DNA from: Azolla caroliniana
Taxonomy: Eukaryota; Polypodiophyta
Assembly (NCBI GenBank): GCA_043228905.1
Contig: JBHGNT010000005.1
Span: 930,001-994,000, forward strand
DNA: 64,000 nt
Direction of reading: 5' to 3'
Positions 17,004-28,460 of this stretch are shown in pieces. The notes beneath the pieces were generated by a model. The model did no database searches. It was not told the DNA's origin and saw only the letters and a program-made list of their open reading frames with translations. A program made the translations under genes and the position numbers. The stretch's first letter is position 1, and each line of letters begins with the position of its first letter.

Positions 17004-18944
17004 TTACAGTGACATGGAGGGTCAACCAGGTCCCAAGTTCCGTTGGCATCCAGTGCCCGCATTTCTTCCTCCATAGCGGCACGCCAATTTGCGTCCTTTG
17101 CCGCTTCTGCGTAGCTCTCCGGCTCACGTACTTCCACGACCTTGGTCATGTATGCATAATGATGCGCCATGTACTCATTATACCCATACCGTTTAATGGG
17201 ATCCTTCTGGCAGGTGGACTGGCGTAACTCACCGTTACCCGGTATGAGACCCTTCTTGGCCGGTTCGGTCTTCGTTCCCGAAGATCTACCAATGTCCTTG
17301 CCGACGTCAGATACGCACCGATCCGACGCTTCATTGCCAGTCTCGAATTCTGGCATCTTCTGCTTCCCTTTCTCTTTGCGTGTGAACCGTCTCCTCAGTT
17401 CCTTGCGCGGGGAGAGCACGACAAAGTCTCCACTACTCGTCGTCTCATCATCCGACTGGTTGGACTGATCCAGTCTCTCATTTGGTCCGCTTAACCGGAA
17501 TGATTCCGAACTCTCATCTTGAGTCCCGGCTTCGTCTTTCTCTACCTGGGCCGGTTCAGGCTCACTAGTCCCATCCTCCGACATCGGGTCGGGATTGGAA
17601 GTCGGAGTTGGTAAGGAGTACCACGATGCCGATTCATCAAACTCGACATCTCGGCTGACTCGGACCTGCTTCGTCCGGGGGTTATAACACTTATACCCCT
17701 TTTGCTCTTGAGCATAGCCGACTAGGATGCATTTTTCCGATTTTGCATCCAGCTTTCTCTGCTTCTCATCCGGCACATGTACATAGGCTATGTTGCCGAA
17801 TATCCGGAGGTGTCTCAAATTCGGCTTGCGCCCGAAATACAGCTCATGAGCTGACACCTTGTCCCCAATCCGGTTCTGGATGTAAACGGCCGTTTGGACC
17901 GCCTCCGCCCAGTAGAACTTGGGCATGCTCTTTTCCACCAACATTGCCCTAACCGCGTCAATCAGCGACTGATTCTTCCTTTCGGCCACACCGTTCTGTT
18001 GCGGTGTGTATCTGCAGCTGAATTCTCGCCGAATTCCTTTTTGTTGCAGATAGCTGTTGAATTGGCCAGAAAAGTACTCTTTTCCGCCATCCGACTGTAG
18101 GCATTTGATCTTCCTCTCTGATTCCCGTTCCACCATCTTCTGGAGGCTCCGGAAACACTCGAAGACTTCGCTCTTCCGCTCAATGAGGTAGATCCACGTA
18201 TGCCGCGTGTAGTCGTCAATGAAGGAGACGAAATATCGACTCCCGCCAATGCTAACATTTTGTGTCGGTCCCCACACATCCGAATGGATAAGATCGAGCT
18301 TGTTACGGCTTCGATTTCTTTCGGTGGGGAATGGAAGCCAGTGTTGCTTCCCGAGTTGGCAGGCTTCACAAATCAGGGCTCTCCGGCCGCTAAACTTCGG
18401 CAAACCGGTCTTGAAGCCTCCGGTAGTTGACGTGGCCGATCCGCTTGTGCCATAGGTCGATATCTGACTCGACCTTCTGTCCTTTGGCGGACAGTGCGGT
18501 GCCGACATCATTGGTGTTGAGGATAAACATCCTCCCATCTCTGCGCCCTTGCGCAATAACTTCGCCCTCATCCTCAATGAAGCACCCGAGGTGCGTAAAC
18601 CGCACCTGCATCCCCTGGTCGACGATCTGTCCAACCCACACCAGGTTCTTCGTGATCGTCAGAACATGTAATACATTCATCAGCTTCCCCCTCTGTCCGA
18701 CGTGGCTCAAAGGGACTTCTCCGACGTGCACGATCGGGTGGGGAGTGTCGTCTCCGGTTTCGACAACTCCCGGTTGATCCGGCTTCTCCAAAAAGGAGAA
18801 CCACTCCCCGTGGCTCGTCATGTGGTTCGATGCGCCGGAGTCAACATACCACACTTCCTCCGATTTGGAACTGGTCTTCTTCATTGAGTTTGCCTTGTGC
18901 TTCATCACCAAGGTTGGCCCTTTACCGTTCTTGGATCCTCCCAA
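17004..18944 (-). pseudogene. Protease-integrase of copia B, cut before RT
   Basis: Reading down the minus strand: protease with VDSGASNHM (about 18845), the linker, then LWHKRIGHV and CEACQLGKQH of the integrase finger, the catalytic HSDVWGP, SDGGKEYF and NGVAERKN motifs, and the GYKCYNP C-terminal part, then an acidic linker. It ends shortly after the first RT residues (MRALDANGTWDLV), where it runs into LTR sequence. Frameshifts separate the protease half (ending near 18390) from the integrase half. The integrase catalytic triad itself is present. Confidence 0.9.
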
Positions 18945-19039
18945 TCCGTTTGCGTAGTGTGAGCTTTGTCGGCCTTCCTTACCGGTCTTGCCAGATCCGG
19001 ATTTGTCCGAATCGGCACGCTTTCTCCAGCACTCTCTTT

Positions 19040-19903
19040 CCCTATGGCCCTTTTTGCCACAGTACCAGCATTCCGTAGTGGATTGTCTTGCCGGCCTCCA
19101 GAACCACCTTGACTCCCTCTACTTGTGGAAGTCCCAGAACTGTTGTCGGCACGCTCACTGTGCCTTCGTTCCTGCTCTTGTCGGCCGCCTCCATTGCGTG
19201 CCAACCTGCCTCGTCCACCATGCCTACAGGACCGATCCGCTCCCGTGTACAGCATCTGGCTGTCTGGGGATGCACTGATAGATGCACCGGCGTGGTTCTC
19301 CTCTACAAGGAGCATCGATTGTAAGTCGAAAAATGAGGGCGTATTCTCCCTTGTACAAACCGCAATCCGGAAAGCTCCGAACTTGGACGCCAGGCCTCCA
19401 AGACAGACCTACACCATCTCGTCTTCCTCTACGGTGACGTTAATAGAGGCAAGCGAGTCACAGATCCCTTTGATCCGGGCTGTGTAATCTGCCACCGACA
19501 TGTTCTTCTGTCGAACATTGCTCAACTCCTGTCTGAGTTGCAGCTTCTGGGTAGTGGTGCTTGCGGCAAAAACCTTTTTCAAGTTTCCCCAAGCATCCTT
19601 CAGTGTCTTGGCATCACGGATATGGTTGAGCAGCTGGTCACCGACACTGGATGTGAAGCAATACATCACCCTGCTTGTTGCCTGTTCCCACACTGGGAAG
19701 TCCTTCTGTGTCGTCTCTGGTGCTAAGTCGTTCACTCCATCGACATAACTCCAGTAGCCATGCCCAAGCAGGTACTGGTGCATCTTGTATGACCAAGATG
19801 CGTAGTTGGTTCTGTCGAGCTTCTCCACCGGGAGCGACGTAGCCATACCTCTGTCCATTTCTCCTTTTGTGTCTGTTTTCCGATCTATTAGGGTTTCCTT
19901 CAC
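19040..19903 (-). pseudogene. Gag of copia B
   Basis: Copia Gag starting MKETLIDRK (an internal start at MATSLPVEKLD also fits other copia Gags), with the LDRTNYASWSYKMHQYL and CDSLASIN regions. A TAG at 19409-19411 interrupts the frame, which then continues VCLGGLASKFG. CAG to TAG is the simplest origin. After a further frameshift near 19075 comes an intact CX2CX4HX4C zinc knuckle (CWYCGKKGHREREC, about 19065-19024). Confidence 0.88.
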
Positions 19904-19941
19904 AAGCGTAGATGTCTGCAGCAGAGGTTCTCAACCCACGC

Positions 19942-19953
19942 GCTCTGATACCA
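19942..19953 (-). promoter_or_regulatory. Primer-binding site of copia B (initiator tRNA-Met type)
   Basis: Minus strand TGGTATCAGAGC, directly next to the LTR. This is the standard plant copia site complementary to initiator tRNA-Met. Confidence 0.9.
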
Positions 19954-20382
19954 TGTTAAAGATTGCTTGCGGAAGCGTTATAAAGAACAATACAGAGAGA
20001 GACAGAGACAGAGAGAGAGTACGCGGGAGAGACAGAGAGAGCAAGACACACTAGTTTTTCAAAATTATATGAATACTCTGTGCTCTGTGTATCTACAACG
20101 TGCTCATCAGCACTATTTATACAAGTCTACACGAGACTGTTAGAAGTACGGTGTACTTCAATGCTCACACGAGCATCTGACACTAACTACGAGACTATAA
20201 TTGCCTAGTAGTCTAACCTATACTAGGCTTCCGGTTACGGATTGGATCCAGCATACCGGCTCCCCAGCTCACCGGTCCTTACTGCTTACCGGCTCGGTTG
20301 CTCACCGGCATACCGATTCATCTCGCTTACCGGCTCAGGCTTATTCAGCCGATCCGGCTCCGGTTGAGCTTGCCGCTCAACA
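19954..20382 (-). repeat. 5' LTR of copia B
   Basis: 429 bases; minus orientation TGTTGAGCGGCAAGC...TTTAACA. A TATA-like TATAAATAG in minus orientation lies near 20115-20123. Several CCGGT/ACCGG-rich stretches mark U3. Confidence 0.9.
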
Positions 20383-20387
20383 ATACT

Positions 20388-20481
20388 TTCTCGCTTACAC
20401 TGTTAAATACATCGAATCCTTCCGGTCTAGGACCCCGGTGGTCCCGCTTCATTTCACGAATAGGCGAGGATTTCCTCGACA
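20388..20481 (+). repeat. 5' LTR of gypsy C, second part
   Basis: Resumes after B and ends TTTCCTCGACA. It contains CTAGGACCCCGGTGGTCCCGC, the counterpart of the GCGGGACCACCGGGGTCTTGG block in H. The PBS lies seven bases on. Confidence 0.75.
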
Positions 20482-20488
20482 TCCTACT

Positions 20489-20504
20489 TGGTGAACCCGA
20501 CGTG
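20489..20504 (+). promoter_or_regulatory. Primer-binding site of gypsy C
   Basis: TGGTGAACCCGACGTG, the same site as in H and in the gypsy derivative. Confidence 0.7.
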
Positions 20505-20537
20505 AAAGAGGCAGTAGGGAGGATCTCAAGTACAACG

Positions 20538-22160
20538 ATGGCTTCGACAAGCGGAACTCAAGGAGAGGAATTAACGAAAGGTATGGTGTTAGTAGGGGAA
20601 TACATGTTGAAGGTGAGAGATCGAGAAGCTTTAATCGACAAAACTGTTGATCGTACGGTCAAGATAGCTGGACGATTTTGTGGCAAGAACATCACAGATT
20701 TCCTTGCTATCTATCAGAACGAGATGTAGCAGAGGGATGTCAACAATCTCAAACAAATTTCTAGCTTCAAACGTGTGGTGGAACCAGGGATCCACGAGCG
20801 TGTCATGGAGATCCAAAACGAGCATACAACTTGGGTGGAGTTCGAAAAGACGCTTCTCGCTGAATACATGCTTGAAGACGCGTCACGGATGACTCGACAT
20901 ACGCTAATGACGTGGATCGAGAAGAAAGGGAAGAATATGTGTGCATCTAGAGTATTATGCCGAATTCGACCAGAAGTACTATCGACTTCCGAGTGTTGAT
21001 CAACGAGTTCTCGATGGAGATAAAGTCCTACTATTCCTAAAGGCAGTGGATGCGAAAGATCAACGAGAATTGGGCAACCTTTTGGAGGACGAAACACAAC
21101 CAAATGGTTTGGTAGCAAACTGGGCGGCAATGAAGAAAGCTTGTAGCCGTCTTGATAAGCGTCGACAATGGCAAGAGGAAACTGATATGGAGAATCCACA
21201 ATCGTGGAGGAGGAAGGCGCCTATGACAATCTAGCCTAGCAAGCCGATCGACAATTTCGACAAGAAAGCAATGGCAGAATCCATAATCGAAGAGCTCTCC
21301 AAGAAGTTTGAAGCGGTATTGTTGGCCAACTTAGGTCGGCGCAGGCCCAAGGGAAAAGAAGCGTATAGATGTGTGTGGCGCAACAGCTTCAACCACTCGC
21401 GAAAGGAGTGCACTGACTTGCAAGACGCGATTCGCAATAACGTCGTCTATTTGGACGGCAACATGATTCATTCGAGCAAGACCCCGAAGCCACTACGAGT
21501 GAACTTCGGAAGAGGCGGGCTGAAAAAGATCGTGGAAGAGGAAGATGCAAGGCATGTAGAAGCCATGCATTATGCCGCATCGGCCGGGATACGAGTTGGA
21601 AGAGAGAATCTAAAGACAATCAAGCCAATAGTTGGGTTTTGGCCAACAGTATTTGAGTGCGAAAAGAAAGGCGAAATCGATTTGAAGGATCTACAACTTG
21701 CTGATCGGAATGTGCGACGAGTTACCGGATGGTCAGATCCAGTCGACGATAACATGAGCTTTGCGGAGGTTGTGTGTGAAAACTATGAAGCTCTTGTCAA
21801 AGAGAAGAGGAAAAGAACCGGTGAAGAAGATGGCACATCAAAGCGTCACAATACGAGGAATGCAGGGAAAGAAGGACAAGCCCAACCTACGCCACAAAAA
21901 GAGATAGGAGAAACAAGCATGAAGCCCGGTGGATCGAGCCAACCTTCTCGGATAGAAGTCGATGAATCTGTGAAGAAAGGAAAAGAACGAGCGGCGCTGA
22001 CTTACAAGCTAAGGTCGGACATAGAACAAACAACCGACTTGCGGAAGGTCCTTGAGTAGAAGGTTTTAGGCAGTCATGTCGACCTTACTTTGAGAGAGCT
22101 ACTTGGGATCGCTAAGAAGGAGTTCCACGATACTATCATGGACTTGATTAAGCAGATGAA
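20538..22160 (+). pseudogene. Gag of gypsy C
   Basis: Starts MASTSGTQGEEL, with RTVKIAGRFCGKNITDFL matching the H Gag. A TAG (20727-20729), a frameshift near 20935 and another stop near 21232 break it. The later frame has a nucleocapsid-like stretch CVWRNSFNHSRKEC, a zinc knuckle whose second Cys is Arg. Its C-terminal part (LRKVLE, stop, KVLGSHVDLTLRELLGIAKKEFH) is a conserved-looking region before the protease. The decay is clear; the family assignment is firm by comparison with H. Confidence 0.8.
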
Positions 22161-22166
22161 GAGGAG

Positions 22167-22706
22167 GTGAAAACAAGTGCCATAACTATGGCAAGATCGG
22201 AAGAGGAGAAAGAAGAAGAAGTGATGGCGGACAACTATTACTCTCGGCCTCATTGGGCACGAGCGACAACAGAGACGCCGGTGAAGATCGGGGAGAAGAA
22301 AGAGACCGTGGTAGCTTTGATTGACCATGGTTTAGAGATTAACCTCATGTCGACTGAGGTCTACAAAACGGGAAGATGGCCGATTAATACAAACCACGGA
22401 TGGAAGATTCGAGCGGCAACGAAGGCCACGGAGGACTTGTATGGAGCTTGTCCCAATGTTAAAGTCACGATTGGGGATGTGGAGATGGATCAACACTTCT
22501 TTGTGCAAGAATCGGCTTCGCATCCTGTCATCTTGGGTCAACCGTATATCACATCACCCCAGATGGAGACCAAGGTGTTCGATAATGGAGCAGCCTTCAC
22601 ACGAATCAAGAGTCTTGACAATCAAAGATCTATTCAATTCCTAACAGTGCGAGCTAATCATGAAAGAAATCAAGATAGTTTTGGAGGCGAATCCCCAGAT
22701 CTTTAG
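22167..22706 (+). pseudogene. Protease region of gypsy C with DHG motif
   Basis: An aspartic-protease-like segment: VALIDHGLEINLMS then HGWKIRAA, VKVTIGDVEMDQHFFV and HPVILGQPYI. The usual D-T/S-G is DHG here, followed by Leu. The LGQPYI motif corresponds to the C-terminal LLGRPWL-type motif of gypsy proteases. Whether DHG is natural to the family or a mutation cannot be settled from one copy. Confidence 0.7.
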
Positions 22707-23114
22707 AGCGGACTATTGAAGCATGGGGCACAAACAGTCCGAGTGATCGCAAGTCACCACAAGGGAGTAGAGCGTGTGGATTGCGAGGAGAAGCAACATG
22801 TGTCACACCTAGTGGCGCATGTAAACTAGTACTACCCGACAAGAAGGACAAGCGTCGGATACAAGACTTCGAGAAGATGCTGAAAGAAGAAAACATAATA
22901 GAAAAAGAAGAGTTCATGACTCCTATTATGGAAGAAGCCTCATTTAATGACACCATCGGCGAAATCGAGGATGTCGTGGACTTGAGTTATCTACACGATC
23001 ATCACGTGATTTCGGTTAGCTCCATCAACATGTACGCTATCATCGATGAATATCATTGAAACATCTTGATGAAGGAAGCTGACATCAACACAAAATATCA
23101 ACTAGATGAGTTGT
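22707..23114 (+). other. Gypsy C protease-RT linker, decayed
   Basis: Broken frames with acidic sequence (KMLKEENIIEKEEF). No RT motif follows; C stops where minus-strand RT begins. It is a residual piece without assignable function. Confidence 0.45.
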
Positions 23115-23840
23115 TAAACGAGTAAGTTCAGCCAAAATCGGAGTCATTTGGTTGGACCAACCAAAGCATATAGAACTTGTTCTGAGCTTAGGTTCCATTT
23201 CATCACCAGGTCAAATGCGAACAAGGTTGTAAGGTCCTCATAAGTCTAGCCTTGTGAAGTATTTGGCCCCACTGAGACGTTTTAAGAGATTTGGAATCAA
23301 TGGCAGAGCATATCGATTTCGGACCATAACCTTGTCCAAGCCTCGATAATCTACGACCATACGTAAAGAGCCATCGTTCTTCTTAATGAAAAAAATAGGA
23401 GCAATAGCAGGTGATCGAGAATGTCGAATAAAGCCATTCGCAAGATTCTCATCAATATATTCTCAAAGAACTTTCAATTATGATGGCGAAAGGTTATAAA
23501 TTGGTCCCCATGGTGGTTCCTTCTCGAAATGCAAATCAATGGGACAATCATATAGCCGATGATCAGGAAGTGTATTGGCCTTTACCTTATCAAACACATC
23601 GGAGAATTCTTGATACTTAGATGGCAAATGGACGTCAGAATCTTGTGGGTTTGAAAATGGTTTTATGACCACTATAAACAATAACATGTCTTCTACTCTA
23701 GCTTCTTCACGTAATCTTTGGAGAGAGATAGTTGATATATGTCTTGGTGTTAGCTTTGAGGTTGATGTGGTGATGAGCCTTGAATTGTTGTTGTCTCGTG
23801 AGTCTATGATTTCACGCTTCTTCCAATCAATCTTCTACAC
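23115..23840 (-). pseudogene. Chromovirus-type gypsy fragment: linker and start of RT
   Basis: Minus strand reads [79 protein letters not shown], a stop, YNLVRI, a stop and PGDE. These are the successive motifs before and in gypsy RT. Both stops near the right end are TGA (plus-strand TCA at 23238 and 23211), where Arg is normal. It faces the plus-strand integrase fragment that follows. Confidence 0.85.
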
Positions 23841-24337
23841 TTGACGACCCTAAGTTTAAAGTTGGTGATTGGGTGTGGTTATTACAACGTACTGTGAAAA
23901 CTACTAGGCCATGTGACAAATTGGATTTCCAACGTCTAGGTCCATTTGTAATCTCTCATGAAGTCAACGAGGTTGCATTTCATCTAGACTTGCCTTCACA
24001 TATGCGTCCTCATCCAATGTTTCATGTTTCACTGTTAGAACCATGGACATCAAGTTCTATCCCAAATCGGGTTGTTCCACCACCACCTCCACTTCAACTT
24101 GCGGAAGGACCAGAATATGAAGTAGAAGCTATTTTGGACTCCAAGGTCATATGCAATAAGTTATATTATTTGGTAGATTGGCTTGGATACACACCTAAGG
24201 ATCGAACATGGGAACCCGTAGCAAATGTCACTAATGCCTCTGAACTTATACAGGAGTTTCATCGTCGTTATCCCCATAAACCAAAACCTAGTTCATGCAT
24301 TGTGACTCATGGAACTCGTCGTCAAAGGAGGGGATGA
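23841..24337 (+). pseudogene. Chromovirus integrase C-terminus with chromodomain
   Basis: An open stretch with KFKVGDWVWLLQ, RLGPFVISHEV (GPF/Y module), HPMFHVSLLEPW, then a chromodomain (EYEVEAILDSK, LYYLVDWLGY, DRTWEPVANV). The chromodomain would guide integration to modified histones. The stop codon TGA (24335-24337) overlaps the first bases of the LTR. The rest of pol is missing; the neighbouring RT piece points the other way. Confidence 0.88.
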
Positions 24338-24757
24338 TGTCACAAAATGTCAATATAAAGATTTGAAGTTGTAACCTATAGACAAGGGTCTCACACTCTA
24401 ACCAATACACCAACTAACTTTAAATAATAAATATGTTTTCATATTGTTATTATTCAAGTATTATGGGCACAAGACACAATAGATGATTGCCAAATGGCAT
24501 GCATGGATGTACGCCAAGTAGCACACAACATGTATGCCAAATGGCGATCATGCACAATCCTACGTACACTATATAAGTGGAAGATCTGCTTAGTGTTGAA
24601 CCTTGTAATATTGGTTCAACACCAGTCTTTAGCAACCTTGTAATATTGGTTTCCAACAATAGAAATTCTTGTCTTCTTGTCTTGTAAGTTTCTTCTCGTT
24701 TGTTATTATCTTCTTTTCTTCCAAATCAACATCATATTCGAAGCTTGGGTCCTAACA
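24335..24757 (+). repeat. 3' LTR of the chromovirus fragment
   Basis: Preceded by the polypurine tract AAAGGAGGGGA, begins TGATGTCACAAAATG, has a TATA box (CTATATAAG, about 24569) and ends near GGTCCTAACA. The end is by the CA rule only; I could not find a target duplication. Confidence 0.65.
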
Positions 24758-25602
24758 ATGGGATGTTTTTAATTTAACAGTTTATTTTTAACCTTGTGCC
24801 TAAACTCAATAACCTTTTCTATGCAATATGATCTTTCCTTGTTGCTGAATAAGCACACTCAATGGGAAGTGATCCACTCTCCAAAGTTAGGAGCATCTAT
24901 AAAATTATTTTGATTTAAAGAAACCTCTTAAAAAAATACTTTTCAATATTTTCAAACTCTTTCTACATGAACTTCATGATGCTACCACACTATACTTGAA
25001 CCCCATACAAAAGCATCAATGTCATCCAAGTGCCAAAGAGGTATATATTAACCCAACACTCACTTCTCTTCAATGCATAGCAAGGTGTCTTTGTTACTTC
25101 CAAATGTTAACACATTCATTATATCCATGATGAGAGGGACCATTAACCCCAATATATTTAAAACTTCTAGTGTTTCAAGTGTCTTACTACTCAACACGAT
25201 ACCATATGGAGGTCCCATTTGCCATGGGCCACAACTCCCATGGCTTGATCAACATATAGTACACATAGTCCAAAGCATCAACTAAGGTGATCTTGTTAGG
25301 TGGTCCATTCATTCACTACCTTCTTATGGATATTATGCAAAGTAATGTTCTTACAATCAAAAATTTCCTTTGCATGCAACAACCATAAAAAACAAGTGGA
25401 CCATTTGTGTAGAGTGCTTCGTGCAATCAATGAAACTTCACGTTGTGCATTACTCATTCACATACATAGTTGGAAAACCTAAACATAGAACATGATGTGG
25501 TCTTATAGCAACATTAAAGGTCATACTACATCACATCATTTTAGAGATGTGGCTTGAACCATTTCATAATATCTAATTTCCATTTTCGAGCCGAACTATA
25601 AA

Positions 25603-25773
25603 AACTAGACATACAAAGTTTAATAAGATTGTTAAAACAATAGTAAAATATTATATGAAACTATTGTAGTATTGTTTAGTGTTACCAATAGTTTTATGTA
25701 CAATCTTTTACATATAAGACATACAAAGTTAGATTGGGCCATTCAATGACACTAAAACTTTGTATGTCTAGTT
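25603..25773. repeat. Small foldback element with 18-bp perfect inverted ends
   Basis: AACTAGACATACAAAGTT at 25603-25620 and its exact complement at 25756-25773. The inside is AT-rich and non-coding. The size (171 bases) fits a MITE. No clear target duplication. Confidence 0.6.
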
Positions 25774-27104
25774 ATATATTATGTGTGTGTGTGTGTGTAG
25801 GCAAAATGTCATTATGGAGATTAGAAGTAGATTCAACATTTTAGATACTCATTTGTGAGTGTCATTTAATGGCTCAAAAAATCTTGATATGCAATGGGAT
25901 TGTGTTTGAAATTTGGAAAGCTGGAAATGATGGAAGGGCTAATTAGATATTTTTGGAATCCCATTGATATGTGCCATGGTAAAATATGTTGAAATATTGT
26001 TAGAGATTTGATCAATATAATTTTTGAAAAAACGATCACATGTTTGGCAAACTATCGTGGAACCTTTGATCGACTAACAAGGGTGATGACTATTAAAAAA
26101 CAATACTACCAAAGGGCATCTCATCTCTTAAACATTTAAACTTGCATCATCACAAATGCACCACATGAACGAAAGGAGTCAATAAATTTAATTAATAACT
26201 ATGAAGTGTGATTGACTTTGCTACTATTATTCTCAATTTCTATTAGATATCATCATGAGTCTTGACATCTTATTATCGATGTAAGTAATCTTTTTGTATT
26301 ATTTACCGCACTAGCATGTGTAAAACATTTTATGTCCATTTCACATCATTAATCATTTTGGTTTCATCTTGAAAGAATTCAGTTGATCTCCCCTAACTTG
26401 CAATTGTACATTCTCAAATATAATGGAAACACATCCACAAAACCAAAAACTTACTATTGACATGTGTTAGGTATATTGATAATAACAACTCTAATATTAT
26501 GTAGGGCCCACGAGGTCATCATCTCAGAAATCACTCCTAGATATTATACAAGCAATTTTTCATCTACAACATTTTTGAGTTAAAATCATTTGTGACATGT
26601 ATTGTTGTAAATAGTTCTCTCCGACATATACTTTCTGCTTTATTTCTAACCAAGCTCATTAAAGAGTAGTCGTACCTAACTAGTTTTTTTTTTGTGTTAG
26701 ACCATCATAATATGTTTTTATTGTCTTTTTTATTCCTTTTACTTTAGATCTTTGTCTTTCCTCAATTGGACTCTCTTTTGTTTAAGGTGTCACACTCATG
26801 GAGACGTGGATGTTTCTAAGGTTATGTAGTGTAAGTTAAGATATTATGGTAAGATTGAGAGAGTATTATTTTGTGAAGTATATTATTATGTACTTCTAGA
26901 GTTTTGACACTTGTGAGATTGTGGAGTCCTATGAGGTTGCTGTATAATTCATTTATTATATACTTGTAAGATATAATGGAGTCCCTCTTCCAATAGTTGG
27001 TGTCAATTCATTATATGGTTAATTTATTTTTTTGTCATTGTCTCGTGACTCTGCCTTGTTCTCTTGTTTCCTATATGTTCCTCTCGCTTGTGTATTGTGT
27101 TTAA

Positions 27105-27335
27105 GTTACATACAAAACCTTAATATATTATTTAGAGGGCAAATTCTAATGTTTTTAAAAGGTATATCAAGAATGAGGCAAACTAACACAAGGTCATGAC
27201 ACAAGCAAGTGATGCGGTGAGTTGGGGACCTTTTATACTTATACCTTAGGTCATCAACTCACCGCCTACACTTGCCATGTGTCATGACCATTAGAATTTC
27301 CCCCCCAAATAATATATTAAGGTTTTGCATGTAAC
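27105..27335. repeat. Foldback (MITE-like) element with long inverted arms
   Basis: Left arm GTTACATACAAAACCTTAAT and right arm complementary with ATTAAGGTTTTGCATGTAAC, then further paired blocks (ATTCTAATG, GGTCATGACACA, GGTGAGTTG). The arms pair over about 85 bases; the left arm carries about 40 extra bases. The tip is AT-rich. Such RNA could form a long hairpin. Confidence 0.75.
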
Positions 27336-28460
27336 AGCCTAGGCCCTCACCTCCTCCATTAGAATCCTCTTAAGTGAAGTCACTTGATCTTTTCTGTCCA
27401 ATTTCTCACCCTCTCAATCTACTTGACCTCTCTTCTTTCCTTCCTCTTGTCCGCTCACCCATTAACTGATCAATACCTATGGTCATTGCCTTGCACACAC
27501 TCACCCTACCTTCACTCATCCTCTCATGTGATCCCTCTCTCATCTTCTCATCCCCACATATACTTGATATCAACAAGGGGAAAACTCCCCTTTATACATT
27601 ACAAATGTATAATCCATGAACTATCCATGCAAACTCTTAAGACTTTGCAACCATGCAAGTGCGAGGACTCTACAACCTAACAATAGACTTTAATACATTA
27701 AAAACTATCAACCGTACACTACAATATAACCTTTCCATTTCACAAATATAACATAACAATAATTCAATCCCCAAACATGATATATTGTGTTTTCTTCATG
27801 TCCTTTTCATGTTATTTCCTTTTTCTTCATGTGCCCTCCCCCATCACTCAAGTACCCACTTTAATTTGACATATCATTTTCTCAAGTCATATGAGGTAAC
27901 CTTCTCCATTTTTTTCTTTTTTTTGTTAGATTTACTTTAGGTCTTTGTTTCCTTGCATTATTGAGTGCTTTCTTTATGTCCCTTTTATGTTATTTTCTTT
28001 TTCTTTGAGGCGTTTCCTTTGTTTTTCTTTTTAGTTTTTAGTTGGCTTAATTCTTTTTTTACTTACTCTTTAGCAAATGTGACCCGTTAAACTTTCATGT
28101 TTTCTCACGAGGGTTAGCCAAAGTTCACAAAAATAAATTATATGAGGAGAGTTATAATTGGATCACTTGATTAATCCAAGAAATAAAAGGATGGCCTAAA
28201 TTGTAAAAAAGGGATTTCAATTTCAATGACTAGGAAAATGGTTTGGGCAAGTCATGCTATGATTTGGTTTGTTCATTGAACTTGGTCGTGGTTATTTTCA
28301 TCCATCAAAGTATACATACATGCAAACTCCATGCATTTTGAAAATATGGTCTTCACATTTGCATGGCTCTTGGATATCTTATGTGCTCGGGCATGGCATG
28401 TGTTAATTTACTTCTTAACACATGAGCTAAAATCTTTTAATAAAATCTCTTGATTATTTT

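Larger units (their letters stand above)
16788..20382 (-). mobile_element. Copia element B, internally deleted, with intact target duplication
   Basis: 3595 bases flanked by ATACT (16783-16787 and 20383-20387). In minus orientation: 5' LTR (20382-19954), PBS, gag, protease and integrase, then a direct junction into the middle of the 3' LTR. RT, RNase H, the polypurine tract and about 213 bases of U3 are missing. Because the outer flanks are a clean duplication, the deletion happened after (or during the final step of) insertion. Confidence 0.9.
16230..23115 (+). mobile_element. Gypsy element C, truncated in pol
   Basis: Plus-strand relative of H. 5' LTR 16230-16787 and 20388-20481 (split by B), PBS 20489-20504, decayed gag and protease to about 22706, and a linker to about 23115, where inverted chromovirus sequence begins. 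The LTR starts TGTCATGAAGATTTTC, matching in orientation the outer end of H. ACGT (16226-16229) precedes it. No RT, integrase or 3' LTR of this element is seen. Confidence 0.75.
24758..28455. other. AT-rich spacer, no gene seen
   Basis: 3.7 kb of AT-rich sequence with stops in all frames. It holds two foldback elements (listed), a GT microsatellite (about 25782-25799) and runs of T and A. I see no coding motif or RNA gene. Confidence 0.7.

Noticed and set aside
22781-23059. 92-residue frame as a separate small gene
   Set aside because: It is the decayed linker of gypsy C between protease and the lost RT, with stops on both sides.
27384-27680. 98-residue frame in the AT-rich spacer
   Set aside because: Ser/Leu/His-rich, no motif, no neighbouring gene signals; expected by chance in this composition.
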